Counted from the stretch's first letter, positions 1-11,054 are shown. The stretch: DNA of 15,478 nt from JAAYZK01 sp964535025 (GCA_964535025.1 CAZHRW010000055.1:1-15478); one strand, 5' to 3'. Made by a program: numbers and translations. The notes: generated by a model not told the origin, from the sequence alone.

Positions 1-147
1 GCGGGGGCTTCCTCCCGGTGCGGTGCGGCCGGTCCGGCGCCGTCGGTTCGGCGACGTTGTGTCCGTTTGTCCGGCCTCGCCGCCCCTTCGCGTGGTGGCG
101 TGGTCTTTCTGACGTGCACCCCCCGCGGCCTGCCCTGTCGTGGTTGT

Positions 148-376
148 TTCTCCCTCTGTGTCCTCTGTGAACTCTGTGGCCGGCGCTGTGTCGTTGCTGT
201 CCTTGCCGTTCCGCCTTTGTGCCCTCTGTGGCAAGGCCGTTCCTCTTGCCGTTCGTCGCCGCGGGCGTGGGGGGTGCCCGTTCCTCAAGCCTCGGGTCTC
301 AGGCCTCAAGCTTTCCGTCCGTTGTTGGTGCCGTTCCGTCTTTGTGCCCTCTGTGGCGAGGCGGTTCCTTTGCTGT
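148..376. repeat. Dispersed CTCTGTGGC-type intergenic repeats
   Basis: Positions 204-232 and 329-357 are 29-base copies differing at one base, and similarity continues more weakly for about 20 bases beyond each. A third, shorter relative with repeated CTCTGTG words lies at about 148-182. The copies do not share a convincing reading frame with protein-like composition, so I read them as intergenic repeat DNA. From memory, phrases of this kind recur between genes of environmental bacteria; this was not checked. Confidence 0.6.
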
Positions 377-495
377 CGCCGTCGCGCCTGCCGCGGCGCC
401 TTGTCTCGGCGTAGCCGGAGGCGAAGCCGGGCCGCCGTTGCCGTCGTCGCCGGCCTCGCCGTCCCTCTAGCCTCCAGCCTCAGGCCTCCAGCCTG
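283..495. repeat. Two GCCTC/AGGCCTC-rich clusters
   Basis: Positions 283-312 and 463-495 are built from short units such as GCCTCAAG, GCCTCCAG and AGGCCTC. They look like the simple-sequence clusters that accumulate between genes in some planctomycete genomes (recollection). No coding role is visible. Confidence 0.45.
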
Positions 496-559
496 CCGTT
501 CGTCGCCTGTCGGCCCACGATCGGGCGGGGGCGATCGCCGCTGGGGGTTGACGGAACGA

Positions 560-584
560 GGGCAGCCACAAGGGATGCCCCTAC
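560..584. repeat. Small inverted repeat (GGGCA...TGCCC)
   Basis: GGGCA (560-564) and TGCCC (576-580) pair around an 11-base loop and are followed by CTAC. The layout resembles a widespread intergenic motif of environmental bacteria in which GGGC...GCCC flanks a variable centre and ends in CCTAC; that resemblance is recollection. Confidence 0.35.
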
Positions 585-659
585 ATCAATATTGTTCACT
601 CTCAGGCCAACATTATGCATTGGTGGTTTCACTTTATGCACGGCAGCACCAACTTTATT
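576..659 (-). repeat. Degenerate 21-bp tandem repeat (heptad if translated)
   Basis: On the minus strand four consecutive 21-base units (659-639, 638-618, 617-597, 596-576) share a start like (A/C)AtAA(A/T)GT and mostly end in GTG or ATG. The frame that stays open across them would give heptads HKVKPPM and HNVGLRV, flanked by NKVGAAV and NNIDVGA. An 84-codon open frame (734-480) covers them, but it lacks a clear ribosome binding site and has low-complexity ends. I annotate the repeat, not a gene. Confidence 0.45.
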
Positions 660-681
660 CATTCCTCCCTTCACTTGCTTC

Positions 682-714
682 TTTCGCCCCGCGGACGGCC
701 GCGCCGGGGCGAAA
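682..714. repeat. 10-bp perfect inverted repeat
   Basis: TTTCGCCCCG (682-691) is exactly complementary to CGGGGCGAAA (705-714), with a 13-base GC-rich loop. Neither strand has a T-run after the stem, so it is not a canonical terminator. Confidence 0.5.
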
Positions 715-1030
715 AACGGCCCATCTCCTGTCACCGCTTGTTCGCGCGTTTTCGGCCGGGGCGGCGTTTTGATTCGGATTATTCGGGTTTTATGCCGTTA
801 AACTGGGCAATCTGCACAGCCTGCGGCGTCCGGACCGCCACAAAATTGACTCGCCGGTTAATAAAATGAACGAATCACGTAAGATTATGAAGCGCGCATT
901 CAATTTTATTTGGCCACAGGATAGCGAAATGCGCCGGCTTGCCGTCTCTTGCAGCCGCGGCCTCGTAACCCCTTGTCAAATCTCAGTCGGATCCCCGGCA
1001 AGACGGCATCCAAGACGGCATCCTCTTTGC

Positions 1031-1061
1031 TCGAAAAATCGAAACTCGCGCATTTCGCGCG
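1031..1061 (-). terminator. Possible terminator after the uvrA/URO-D unit
   Basis: Reading the minus strand about 20 bases after the stop at 1081, a 5-bp CGCGC/GCGCG stem (1057-1061 with 1047-1051) is followed by AGTTTCGATTTTT. The stem is short and the T-tract is interrupted, so this is a weak candidate. Confidence 0.35.
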
Positions 1062-1080
1062 GCGGTTTTGCGGGGCTCCG

Positions 1081-2054
1081 CTACGACGCGAAGCTCCCGT
1101 GCTCGACGAAGGCGCGGCAGGCGATGTCCTGGACCTCCGGCGGCAGGCCGAGCGCTTCGTTGGAGCCGTAGTAGCCGGCGATGAAGCCGCCGCCGCGGCC
1201 GAGCTTGTCGACGAGCGCGCGGGCCTCGGCGCGGATCCGGTCGCCGTCGCGGGTCTGGAGTGTGGTCTGGATGTCGACGGGGCACCAGAAGGTGACCTGC
1301 CGGGCGAAGGTGGCGAGGGTGTCGATGCCGTGGAGGGTCGGCTGGTCGAACTGCAGGCAGGCGACCCCGCACGCGATGAGGTCGGGGATGATGGCGGTGG
1401 TCTTCCCGCACGAGTGCATGATGACCTTCAGGCCGTGATCGGCCGCACGGCGGCAGAGGATTTCGAACTCGGGGCGGAAGATTTCCCGCCACATGGCCGG
1501 GTCGATCATGAGGCGGTCCTGGGTGCCCCAGTCCTCGCAGAACATGATGGCGTCGGCGTCGGTGGCGCCCCACTGGTCGATGCACTTGAGCAGTTCGGCG
1601 CGGACGAGGGCGTTGAGGCGGTCGACGTGGTCGCGTTCGAGGACGAGGTCGCAGAGGTAGTTTTCGAGTTTGCGGAGTTTGCGGGCGATATTGAACACGA
1701 AGCCCGGCACGCCGCCCACGCGGAAGCGGTCGGTCTCGGCAGCGAAGGCGGCGGCGGCGGCGGCATAGTCGGCCGGGTTGCCCAGGTCCGGCGGGACGTA
1801 GTCGTCGAGGTCGGCCCAGTCGGCGATCGCGGGGGCGACGACCTCGCCCTTGTCGAACTCGGTCAGCGACGCCCACGTGACGCCCCACTCGTCGACCCAC
1901 CGCCGCAGCTCGTGGCCGCGGGGCTCGACGGGCGTCTGCCGGTGGAACTTCGGCCGCCCGTGCAGCAGATCGTTGGGGTAGGGCTGCGGCAGCGTCATGC
2001 CCACGCGGGGCGGGTTGTCGGCGGCGAGGACGGCTTCGATGATCTGTCGGGAAG

Positions 2055-2058
<4 letters not shown>
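1081..2058 (-). CDS. Uroporphyrinogen decarboxylase (URO-D) family protein
   Basis: 325 aa. The sequence has the TIM-barrel URO-D family pattern: an N-terminal PPRVGM segment, an acidic CEDWGTQ strand near 174-180, an HSCGK motif at 215-219, and a glycine-rich GGGFIAGYYG near 289-298. H215-x-C217 matches the HxC zinc-binding position of MtaA/CmuA-type methyltransferases (family knowledge), so a corrinoid-linked methyl transfer role is more likely than haem synthesis. The substrate cannot be told. The start at 2058 is preferred over the longer frame from 2136 because it overlaps the uvrA stop as ATGA; the extra 26 upstream residues would lie inside uvrA and are arginine-rich. Translation is probably coupled to uvrA. 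No radical-SAM, corrinoid or haem genes lie nearby to refine function. Confidence 0.87.
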
Positions 2059-4910
<2,852 letters not shown>

Positions 4911-4960
4911 GGCTGGTCCTGCACCCTCAGTCGGTCAACCGGGAGGCACTAAAAGCGTAG

Positions 4961-4990
4961 AGTATACCCGTCAATCGATCCCCGTGACAA
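4961..4990 (-). promoter_or_regulatory. Sigma70-type promoter for uvrA
   Basis: On the minus strand TTGTCA (4990-4985) and TATACT (4966-4961) are separated by 18 bases, close to the consensus for a housekeeping promoter. Transcription would begin about 45 bases before the uvrA ATG. I see no obvious LexA-type palindrome overlapping it. Confidence 0.65.
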
Positions 4991-5109
4991 GGGAAACGCC
5001 CAGCGGCCTACCGCGGTGCGCCCGGATAGCTCGCACAACGGCCGGCGCTCAAATCGCTTACGGCCGGCCTCGCGTGAGCTTTCGCGACGGCCGCCGTGCG
5101 GAAGGCTGT

Positions 5110-6951
5110 TCAGCCCACACCGGCTTCAAGGCCGATGTGCACGGGGCGGCCCCGGATCGCCTCGGCCACCGCCGTCGCCAACGTTTTGAAACGATAAGGC
5201 TTCTGGATGAAGCCCAGCGCCCCGGCCGACAGCAGCGCCTCGACGTCCGAGCCCACGCTGAAACCCGACGCCAGCAGGACCCGGGCGTTCGGGTCCAGCC
5301 GCCGGATCTCGTCGAAGGCTTCGGTGCCCTTCATGACCGGCATGATCAGATCGAGGATCACCAGGTCGAACGGACGCCCCGCCTCCATGCCGCGACGGTA
5401 CCGGTCCGCCGCCTGGCGGCCGTGCTCGGCGACGGTGACCTCGTAGCCGACCTCTTCGAGCATGGCGGCGGCCGTGGCGCGAATGATCTCCTCGTCGTCG
5501 ACCAGCAGCACCCGCCCGTGGCCGTGCTCGGCGGCGACCTCGGCCTCGACGCCGGCGGGCACCTCGCCGCCGCCGGCGGGCAGGTAAACCTTGAAGATCG
5601 TCCCCCTGCCGATCTCGCTGTGGACCGTGCAGGCGCCGTGATGGTCCCGGACGGTGCCGTACACCGCCGCCAGCCCCAGCCCGGTGCCCTTGCCGATGCC
5701 CTTGGTCGTGAAGAACGGCTCGAAGATGCGGCTGCACACCTCCTCGGACATGCCGACGCCCGTGTCGGCCACGCTGACCTGGATGTAGGGGCCCGGGCTC
5801 AGGGACATGCCCTGCTGGCGGCAGAAGGCCTCGTCGACCACGACCCGCGACGTCGCCAGGCGCAGCCGCCCGCCGTCGGGCATGGCGTCGCGGGCGTTGA
5901 CCGCCAGGTTCAGCACCGTGTTCTGCAGTTGGGCCGCGTCGCCGGTGACGATCATGGGCTCGTCCGGCAGGTCCAGCTCCAGGTCGATCGCCCGATCCAG
6001 GGTATGCGCGAGGATCCCGGCGGTCTGCCGGACCACCGTGTTCATGTCCGCCGGCTCGACATGTTTCTTCGCCTTCCGCGAGAACGCCAGCAACTGCTGG
6101 GTCAGTTCCCCGGCCCGCTTGGCGGTATCGCGGATGATGTCGACGTTCTGACGGATCTCCGGCCCGGCCCCCGGAAGCGTCATGTCCAGCAGCTCGGCGG
6201 CGCCGAGGATCCCCCCGAGCATGTTGTTGAAATCGTGGGCGATGCCCCCGGCCAACTGGCCGATCGACCGCAGCTTCTCGGCCTGGTACATCCGCTCCTC
6301 GAGCAGCTTGTAATCGGTGATGTCCTGGTAGGTGCCCAGGACCCCCACGACGTTCCCCTCCAGGTCGTGCAGCGGCACCTTGTTGACCTGGTGCCAGTGC
6401 GGACGGCCTTCGGCGTCGGTCAGGGGCTCGACCACGTTCAACTGCGGCTCGCCGCTGGCGAGGACCTCCTCGTCAACCTTCCGGAAGAACGCCGTCTGCT
6501 CCGGCGGCCACGGCAGGTCATCGTCGGTCAGCCCCACGATCGTCGCCGGGCTGTCGCGCCCGGACAGGGTGGCGAACAGTTGATTGCACCCGAGGTACAC
6601 CCCCCGGCGATCCTTCCAGAACACCCCCTGCGGCATGTTGTCCAGGAACAGCTGCTGGACCTCCTGCCATTCGTGATGCATCTCTCTGTGTCTGCGGCGC
6701 TGATGCGCCATCCGCCAAACCAGCAGCGCCAGCACCGCCACCGAGGCGACCAGCGCTCCGATAAGGTAGCCGGCCGGACGGACAGCCGCCCCGTCCCCCG
6801 CCACGCGCGCCAACATCTCGCCGACGGCCGCGGCCAGCAGCGTCGCCAGCGCCGTCCACAGAACCGCCACGCCCAGGCCCCATGGCCGGAATAGACACTC
6901 CTCGTGCCATGGAAGCTCACCGGCGAAACCGGCACCGACGTGTCGGGCCAT
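5110..6951 (-). CDS. Membrane hybrid sensor histidine kinase (PAS-HisKA-HATPase-REC)
   Basis: 613 aa. Two hydrophobic segments (about 24-45 and 58-80) anchor it in the inner membrane with a short loop, so there is little extracytoplasmic sensor. A PAS domain follows (about 95-215, PQGVFWKD...GTYQDITDYK). The phospho-acceptor His is H239 in GGIAHDFNN. The ATPase domain shows the N-box NLAVNARDA (N352), DTGVGM (396-401), FEPFFTTKG (410-418) and GKGTGLGLA (420-428). A C-terminal receiver has D485/D486, phospho-acceptor D534 and K584. All catalytic residues are present, so it should be an active intramolecular phosphorelay. The signal is unknown. No separate response regulator or Hpt gene lies nearby. 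The ribosome binding site before 6951 is weak, so a start slightly inside is possible. Confidence 0.93.
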   Translation of the reverse strand: MARHVGAGFAGELPWHEECLFRPWGLGVAVLWTALATLLAAAVGEMLARVAGDGAAVRPAGYLIGALVASVAVLALLVWRMAHQRRRHREMHHEWQEVQQLFLDNMPQGVFWKDRRGVYLGCNQLFATLSGRDSPATIVGLTDDDLPWPPEQTAFFRKVDEEVLASGEPQLNVVEPLTDAEGRPHWHQVNKVPLHDLEGNVVGVLGTYQDITDYKLLEERMYQAEKLRSIGQLAGGIAHDFNNMLGGILGAAELLDMTLPGAGPEIRQNVDIIRDTAKRAGELTQQLLAFSRKAKKHVEPADMNTVVRQTAGILAHTLDRAIDLELDLPDEPMIVTGDAAQLQNTVLNLAVNARDAMPDGGRLRLATSRVVVDEAFCRQQGMSLSPGPYIQVSVADTGVGMSEEVCSRIFEPFFTTKGIGKGTGLGLAAVYGTVRDHHGACTVHSEIGRGTIFKVYLPAGGGEVPAGVEAEVAAEHGHGRVLLVDDEEIIRATAAAMLEEVGYEVTVAEHGRQAADRYRRGMEAGRPFDLVILDLIMPVMKGTEAFDEIRRLDPNARVLLASGFSVGSDVEALLSAGALGFIQKPYRFKTLATAVAEAIRGRPVHIGLEAGVG

Positions 6952-7494
6952 GATCGCTGGATCCCGATATCAGCCCAAGGCTCCAACGTGCCGCACCACC
7001 GGTGGGCACGCAGACTCTTCCGCAGCCGTCGATCTCCTCAACCAATTCTAGGCCGAGCCTGGAAAAGCCGGCGCGCGCAAGCAAGAGTCCGGGATTGCGC
7101 CCCTGGTAACCACGGCGATCCAGCCCCCACCAACCCGCGATCTCCTTATCTAGCCCCTTGTTTTACCACCTGTTACAGACCCCACGCGGCCAGGCGATGG
7201 CCAACCGGCGCCGGGCCCCACAGGCAACGGGAAAGCGGGCCGGGCCAGCCGGGTACTGCGACCGCTCCAGGCAGCGCCCGCTATGAATCGAACCTCGCCA
7301 AACGCAAGCACTCGTGCTGCCGCACTGATCGTGCGCCCGATTACCGCGCAGGAAAAACCGCTCGCGACCTGGCCGGCTGCGAGCGGCTGTTGGACGTACG
7401 CCGTGTAGGACTCGAACAAGACGGCGCAACCCCTTGTCCCGCAAGGGGCTGTCAACATGGCCCCGACGGAGAGGGTGCAGGATCGGGTGCACAA
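6952..7494. other. Gene-free stretch between kinase gene and accessory block
   Basis: No domain-bearing frame is seen. A long plus-strand open frame (6904-7626) crosses it, but only its last ~43 codons look protein-like. The piece around 7283-7300 contains TGAATCGAACC, which resembles an antisense tRNA T-loop, but the flanks do not form a T-stem. A short hairpin (CCCCTTGtcccGCAAGGGG, 7432-7449) is present. The stretch would hold the upstream region of the minus-strand kinase gene, though I see no clear promoter. Confidence 0.5.
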
Positions 7495-7626
7495 AGCGCC
7501 CAAACGCCCCCGGCGGACCCCGACTTGGCCGCCGTGCTCGACGCCTGGGCGGACCTGTCGGCCGACACGCGGGCCGCGATCATGGCGCTGCTGCGGACAG
7601 AGCATACCCACGGCCGACACCCCTGA
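7495..7626 (+). pseudogene. Orphan C-terminal tail resembling a phage-type integrase
   Basis: The last 43 codons before the TGA at 7624-7626 read as a clean, GC3-rich stretch: ADPDLAAVLDAWADLSADTRAAIMALL, then a charged end. From family recollection, tails of the form DPDLAxVxxAW-x-LPxxxRAxIxAL close many tyrosine-recombinase genes in planctomycetes and relatives. No catalytic R...HxxR...Y core is found upstream in any frame of this window, so if the match is right this is a remnant left by deletion or recombination. Its place exactly where housekeeping genes give way to phage-like genes fits an old integration boundary. It could instead be an unrelated short protein end. Confidence 0.4.
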
Positions 7627-7752
7627 CGCGGGGGCCGGTGTCTCAATCCATTGAGCGCATCAAAGTAAATTGTAGTTTTCCTATCGGATTACTCGGCTAT
7701 CGGCGCGCGTGTGGCGCGCGGGCCGTCACTGACACAGACAGGGGGCCAGGCT

Positions 7753-8646
7753 ATGGCACGTTGGGGGTTGATTCGCGGCTACAGCCAATGCAGTCGCACA
7801 GGGAAGCGCCGCTATGTCGGCGCCAGGGGGTTCGCGGCCGACCATGACTTTGCGCCGCGGTTGCACGAGTGGCTTTATGGTGAACGGTATCCGGGGGTTC
7901 ACGGGGTCTACGCGCCCCTCTGCACGCGGGTGGAGGTCCACGAGTACGCCCTGCCGACCGGGCAAGACCTGGTGATTGCCCGCTACGAGACCCCGCGCAT
8001 CCCCGGGCGCGGGACGGTGTACTTTGCCCCGGGGGACAAGGCCGACGACAGGGACATGGACGTGAACATCATCCCGGAGCGTATCCGGGGCATTGACGAG
8101 GACACGGGCGACCAATTCGAGATTGTCCGAGGCCCCGGCACGTTCCCCAGGGCCGCCGGGACGTTCATCCTGGCGACGGCCTACCGGCCCCGCGCGGCCG
8201 AACTGGACGGGCTGCTTGAGCGGCGCGACCACATCAACGATGCGTCGATGGCGAACTTCCTGAACGCCCCGGCCTACACCCTGCGGTATGCCCTGGCCCG
8301 CGTGCAGTCGGATGAGGCGAGCGGCCTGGTCTACGTGGACCACATCTTCGACTACGAGCCGCGCGGCTGGAACAACCTGGTGTGGTCCCGGCGCATGGTC
8401 TCCAAGGTGGTTGCCGTGCCTGTTCTGGACGACGACGGCGAGCCCATCGTGAAACAGGACGGGACAATCCGGTGGCGGGCCGCGCACAAGTGGTTCCCCG
8501 CGCAGAAGGTGACGGGCACGCACACGCGCATCGACGCGGACGGCAACTGGGTTCGCTACCACACCTACGGGGCCGAAAAGCCCTCACCGCGCATGCTCTA
8601 CCGGGATGCGGACTTCTCCGACTTGGACAAGATTGTCGTTTGGTGA
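7753..8646 (+). CDS. Phage-like protein of unknown function
   Basis: 297 aa, no signal peptide or membrane segment. I do not recognise a named domain. The protein is rich in aromatic and charged residues (LIRGYSQCSR, ALPTGQDLVIARYETP, YVDHIFDYEPRGWNN) and ends in a short charged tail. The ATG at 7753 is chosen because GGGGGCCAGG precedes it at a suitable distance; a longer frame from 7711 has no ribosome binding site. A beta-rich protein follows 49 bases later on the same strand, so they are probably co-transcribed. I recall similar unnamed proteins beside phage structural genes in planctomycetes, so a virion or tail-associated role is a guess from context. Confidence 0.72.
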   Translation: MARWGLIRGYSQCSRTGKRRYVGARGFAADHDFAPRLHEWLYGERYPGVHGVYAPLCTRVEVHEYALPTGQDLVIARYETPRIPGRGTVYFAPGDKADDRDMDVNIIPERIRGIDEDTGDQFEIVRGPGTFPRAAGTFILATAYRPRAAELDGLLERRDHINDASMANFLNAPAYTLRYALARVQSDEASGLVYVDHIFDYEPRGWNNLVWSRRMVSKVVAVPVLDDDGEPIVKQDGTIRWRAAHKWFPAQKVTGTHTRIDADGNWVRYHTYGAEKPSPRMLYRDADFSDLDKIVVW

Positions 8647-8695
8647 CTTCACGCCCCGACCGGGGTGATGCTCTACACACACAAGGGGAATTGGT

Positions 8696-9616
8696 ATGTC
8701 TTTAACATGGCTGGGCGGAACGGACGGGGACTGGTCCAAAGGAAGCAATTGGAGTACGGGGAGCGCCCCTATCACGGGGGACGACGTGATTGTCCCGGAA
8801 TCGGCGACGGTGGACATCGACACCGGCCTCGACCAGCACGACGTGGATTTGGCGAGCTTGACCATTGAGGACGGCTGCCCCATCGACATCGGCACGCCCA
8901 CCAGCCCGCTGATTATCGGCCTGGACATCGGCGACGCGGTGGACTGGGCCGGGTTGGGGACGATGTATCTTGAGGTCAACGGAGCCGCCACGAGCCGGAT
9001 TACCCTGAGGGGGTCGGGGGTTGTCTACCTGACCAGCTACGACGTGGCGACGGCGTGCGGGAACCTGTTTTGCCAATCCGACAGCGCCACGGTGTACCTG
9101 GGCTGGGGTGAAGGTGACGCGGCGGACATCGACGCCGCATACATCAGCGGCGGGACGGTCTACATCGGAAGCGACGCCGACATCACGAGCCTGTACATCG
9201 GCGGCGGGGAGGTCGAGGATTATGCATCCTCCACGGTGTTGGAGGTCACGGGCGGGACGGGGCACTTCATCAACGCGGTAGGCACCACGTCCACGACCAT
9301 CGCGGGGGGGACCGCGACCTTCGAGGGGAGCCAGGCGGGGACGATTTCGGCGTTCACGATGAGCGGCGGCGCGGCCTACTACCAGTGCGACTCCACCATC
9401 ACGGCCCTGAACTTGTATCGGGGCACCTTCGATATGAGCGAAAACCTGCCCGGCGCCACCATCACGACGGTCAACCTGTACGGCAACGCGGTGTTCCGGG
9501 ACCCCAACAACAAGTTGTCCGGCGCGACGGTGTTCAACTACCACGGCACCAGCGCGGTGCGGGCCACGGTGGACTGTGGCACGAATATCAGCTTGACCCT
9601 GGGCGCGATTGCCTGA
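8696..9616 (+). CDS. Beta-rich repetitive phage-like structural protein
   Basis: 306 aa. It opens with TWLGGTDGDWSKGSNWSTG followed by GDDVIVPESATVDID and LASLTIEDG. This is the W-x-NW...GDDVxIP layout seen at the start of many beta-helix phage fibre or surface proteins. The rest alternates Gly, Thr, Ser and aliphatic residues in short strands (ISGGTVYIGSDADITSLYIGGGEV, TTIAGGTATFEGS), consistent with a right-handed beta-helix or solenoid. No signal peptide is present, which favours a virion part over a secreted adhesin. AAGGGG about 8 bases before the ATG sets the start. It is followed after 11 bases by the zinc-cluster gene at 9628, so the four genes 7753-10871 look like one transcription unit. 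Confidence 0.78.
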   Translation: MSLTWLGGTDGDWSKGSNWSTGSAPITGDDVIVPESATVDIDTGLDQHDVDLASLTIEDGCPIDIGTPTSPLIIGLDIGDAVDWAGLGTMYLEVNGAATSRITLRGSGVVYLTSYDVATACGNLFCQSDSATVYLGWGEGDAADIDAAYISGGTVYIGSDADITSLYIGGGEVEDYASSTVLEVTGGTGHFINAVGTTSTTIAGGTATFEGSQAGTISAFTMSGGAAYYQCDSTITALNLYRGTFDMSENLPGATITTVNLYGNAVFRDPNNKLSGATVFNYHGTSAVRATVDCGTNISLTLGAIA

Positions 9617-9627
9617 CGGAGATTCAC

Positions 9628-10368
9628 ATGGACACACACGACCTGGACGACCTAGACCTTCACCTGTGGCGCATGGGCGACCCCGCCCCATCGCCCGACG
9701 ACCTGGCGGAGATTCTGCGCATCGGGCCGTCGTGGTTTGTCGTCTGCAAAAGCACGGCCTACGGCCCGTTTCGCACCTTCCGGGACGCGCTGCTCGCCAT
9801 CGGCCGCCATGGCCTTGGATACCTGCCCTGTAGCAGGGACGACTGCGACGCCCGCGCCGAACTTGCCGTGGATACCCCCTTCGGGCTGGTGACGCTCTGC
9901 CGGGCGCACTTCGACCCCGACGTCTGGCTGGAGGCGGACGTCGTGGCCATCGCGGACCTGGATGCGCTGCCCCTGGCCGAGCCGAACCCGGCGGCGGTGT
10001 ACTTCCCGGCCATCACCGACGACCCGCCGATTGCCACGGACCCGGCGGACCTGCTTCGGATGAGCTACATCGCCGTGCCCGCGCCGGACGGGGAGCCACG
10101 GGAGGGCTGGGCCGCCGAAGTGCTCGACGGCGAGCGCCGGGGGCGGCGCTATGGGCTTTACCGGACGCGGGCCGACCTTGTGACCGACGCCATCCGGCGC
10201 GGCCTGGGGACGCTCATGTGCCCGCGCTGCTGCGGGGAACGCGCGACGGCCCTGGTGTTCCCCGACGGCGAGGCCGACCCGGAGCTTGTCTGTCGGCGGT
10301 GCCGTGGCGACTTCGCCGGGCCGGGCGCTATCACCGTGGACCTGAAAACCTTGGAGGCGAAAGCATGA
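9628..10368 (+). CDS. Protein with two putative zinc-binding clusters, unknown function
   Basis: 246 aa. The N-terminus is acidic (THDLDDLDLHLW). A first candidate metal site is C68-x4-C73...C91-x2-H94, and a C-terminal zinc ribbon is C198-x2-C201...C222-x2-C225. No enzyme motif is seen; a nucleic-acid or protein adaptor role is plausible but not shown. The start at 9628 follows GGAG with a 6-base spacer, 11 bases after the previous stop. The longer frame from 9385 lies inside the beta-rich gene and is a shadow. Its TGA overlaps the ATG of the next gene (ATGA), and that gene is cysteine-rich too, so the two products are probably made together and may act together. Confidence 0.75.
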   Translation: MDTHDLDDLDLHLWRMGDPAPSPDDLAEILRIGPSWFVVCKSTAYGPFRTFRDALLAIGRHGLGYLPCSRDDCDARAELAVDTPFGLVTLCRAHFDPDVWLEADVVAIADLDALPLAEPNPAAVYFPAITDDPPIATDPADLLRMSYIAVPAPDGEPREGWAAEVLDGERRGRRYGLYRTRADLVTDAIRRGLGTLMCPRCCGERATALVFPDGEADPELVCRRCRGDFAGPGAITVDLKTLEAKA

Positions 10369-10871
10369 GTGCGCTCAACCTGGGGCACAATCCCCCGCTG
10401 GACCTTGCCCGGCGTGAATGCGCGAACATGGACGCGGACGGGCGCTGCTGGCGCCTGGAGCCCGCCGAGTTATTCGATTATCGCTTGGCGACCGGCGCGC
10501 ATCGTTGCCCCGGGTGCGGGACGCCGATGGGCTGTGTGGACACGCTATGCCCGGACTGTGACCCCACCGTTTACCACGAGGGCGGGGATACACGCTGCTT
10601 GCTCGCCCAGGGCAAGCGGTGCGGCTACTTTGAGCGGGCGGTTCTGCCCCTGGCGAAGCGAGCGGACCGCGAGGACGCCAAGCGTGCCCGGCGGGCGTAT
10701 GAGGCGGCCCACGGGGTTCTAGGCGGCGGGCCCGACGAGGAGCGCTCATGCCCGGACTGCGGCGCGCCCATCCCGAAGGGGCGGCGGTACTGCGATTCCT
10801 GCCGCGTGAAGCGCCTGAAGGCCGCGAACCGCCGAGCACAACAACGACACCGGGCGGGTGTCAGAAGTTAG
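10365..10871 (+). CDS. Cysteine-rich protein resembling Cys_rich_VLP plus zinc ribbon
   Basis: 168 aa with 12 cysteines. The N-terminal part (ARRECANMDADGRCWR ... CLLAQGKRCGYFERAVLPL, 15-96) has spaced cysteines and ends in a VLP motif (93-95), like the Cys_rich_VLP family (PF14194) found on conjugative elements; this match is from memory. Between these lies CPGC (48-51) with CPDC (62-65). The C-terminal SCPDCGAPIPKGRRYCDSC (128-146) is a compact zinc ribbon followed by a basic tail (RVKRLKAANRRAQQRHR), suggesting nucleic-acid contact. GGAGG seven bases before the ATG at 10365, plus the ATGA overlap, fix the start. The longer frame from 10218 is a shadow. Confidence 0.78.
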   Translation: MSALNLGHNPPLDLARRECANMDADGRCWRLEPAELFDYRLATGAHRCPGCGTPMGCVDTLCPDCDPTVYHEGGDTRCLLAQGKRCGYFERAVLPLAKRADREDAKRARRAYEAAHGVLGGGPDEERSCPDCGAPIPKGRRYCDSCRVKRLKAANRRAQQRHRAGVRS

Positions 10872-11025
10872 CCGATTTGGGCATAGTAATGACAAGCACT
10901 TACAAGCGTGATTTTGGGATAGGCGGCTTCCGGGCCGTCTACCCCGATTTCGGGGATTTGAGGGCCTTAGAAACGATCCTAGAGCGATTTCTCGGGGCTG
11001 ACGCGAATGCCGGCGAATTTTGGCC

Positions 11026-11054
11026 TTGACGCGCTCGCCCCCCGGGCTTAGACT
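11026..11054 (+). promoter_or_regulatory. Sigma70-type promoter for the 196-aa gene
   Basis: TTGACG (11026-11031) and TAGACT (11049-11054) are spaced by exactly 17 bases. Transcription would start near 11061, giving a leader of about 70 bases that contains three hairpins. Confidence 0.65.

Larger units (their letters stand above)
1..1080. other. Gene-free stretch with intergenic repeats
   Basis: I find no supportable gene here. The open frames are low-complexity Arg/Ser/Pro/Val-rich shadows without ribosome binding sites or recognisable domains. Positions 1-540 are GC-rich and contain short repeated phrases. Positions about 590-930 are more AT-rich. It is the downstream flank of the minus-strand uvrA/URO-D unit, which ends at 1081. 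Confidence 0.6.

Noticed and set aside
682..714. 10-bp inverted repeat as a terminator
   Set aside because: No T-run follows on either strand and no gene ends nearby; listed only as an inverted repeat.
480..734. 84-codon minus-strand frame containing heptads
   Set aside because: No clear ribosome binding site; ends are low complexity and overlap intergenic repeats. Kept only as a repeat feature.
7276..7340. Possible antisense tRNA around TGAATCGAACC
   Set aside because: The T-loop-like word is present, but the flanking five bases do not pair and no acceptor or anticodon stem forms.
10942..10955. CCCCGA-TT-TCGGGG hairpin as a terminator of the zinc-ribbon operon
   Set aside because: Stem is short and only ATTTG follows; insufficient as a terminator call.
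10890..11029. 46-codon open frame (MTSTYKRDFGIGG...GEFWP)
   Set aside because: No ribosome binding site, third-position GC lower than neighbouring genes, and its stop overlaps the -35 box of the next promoter. Possibly a gene remnant, but not supported.
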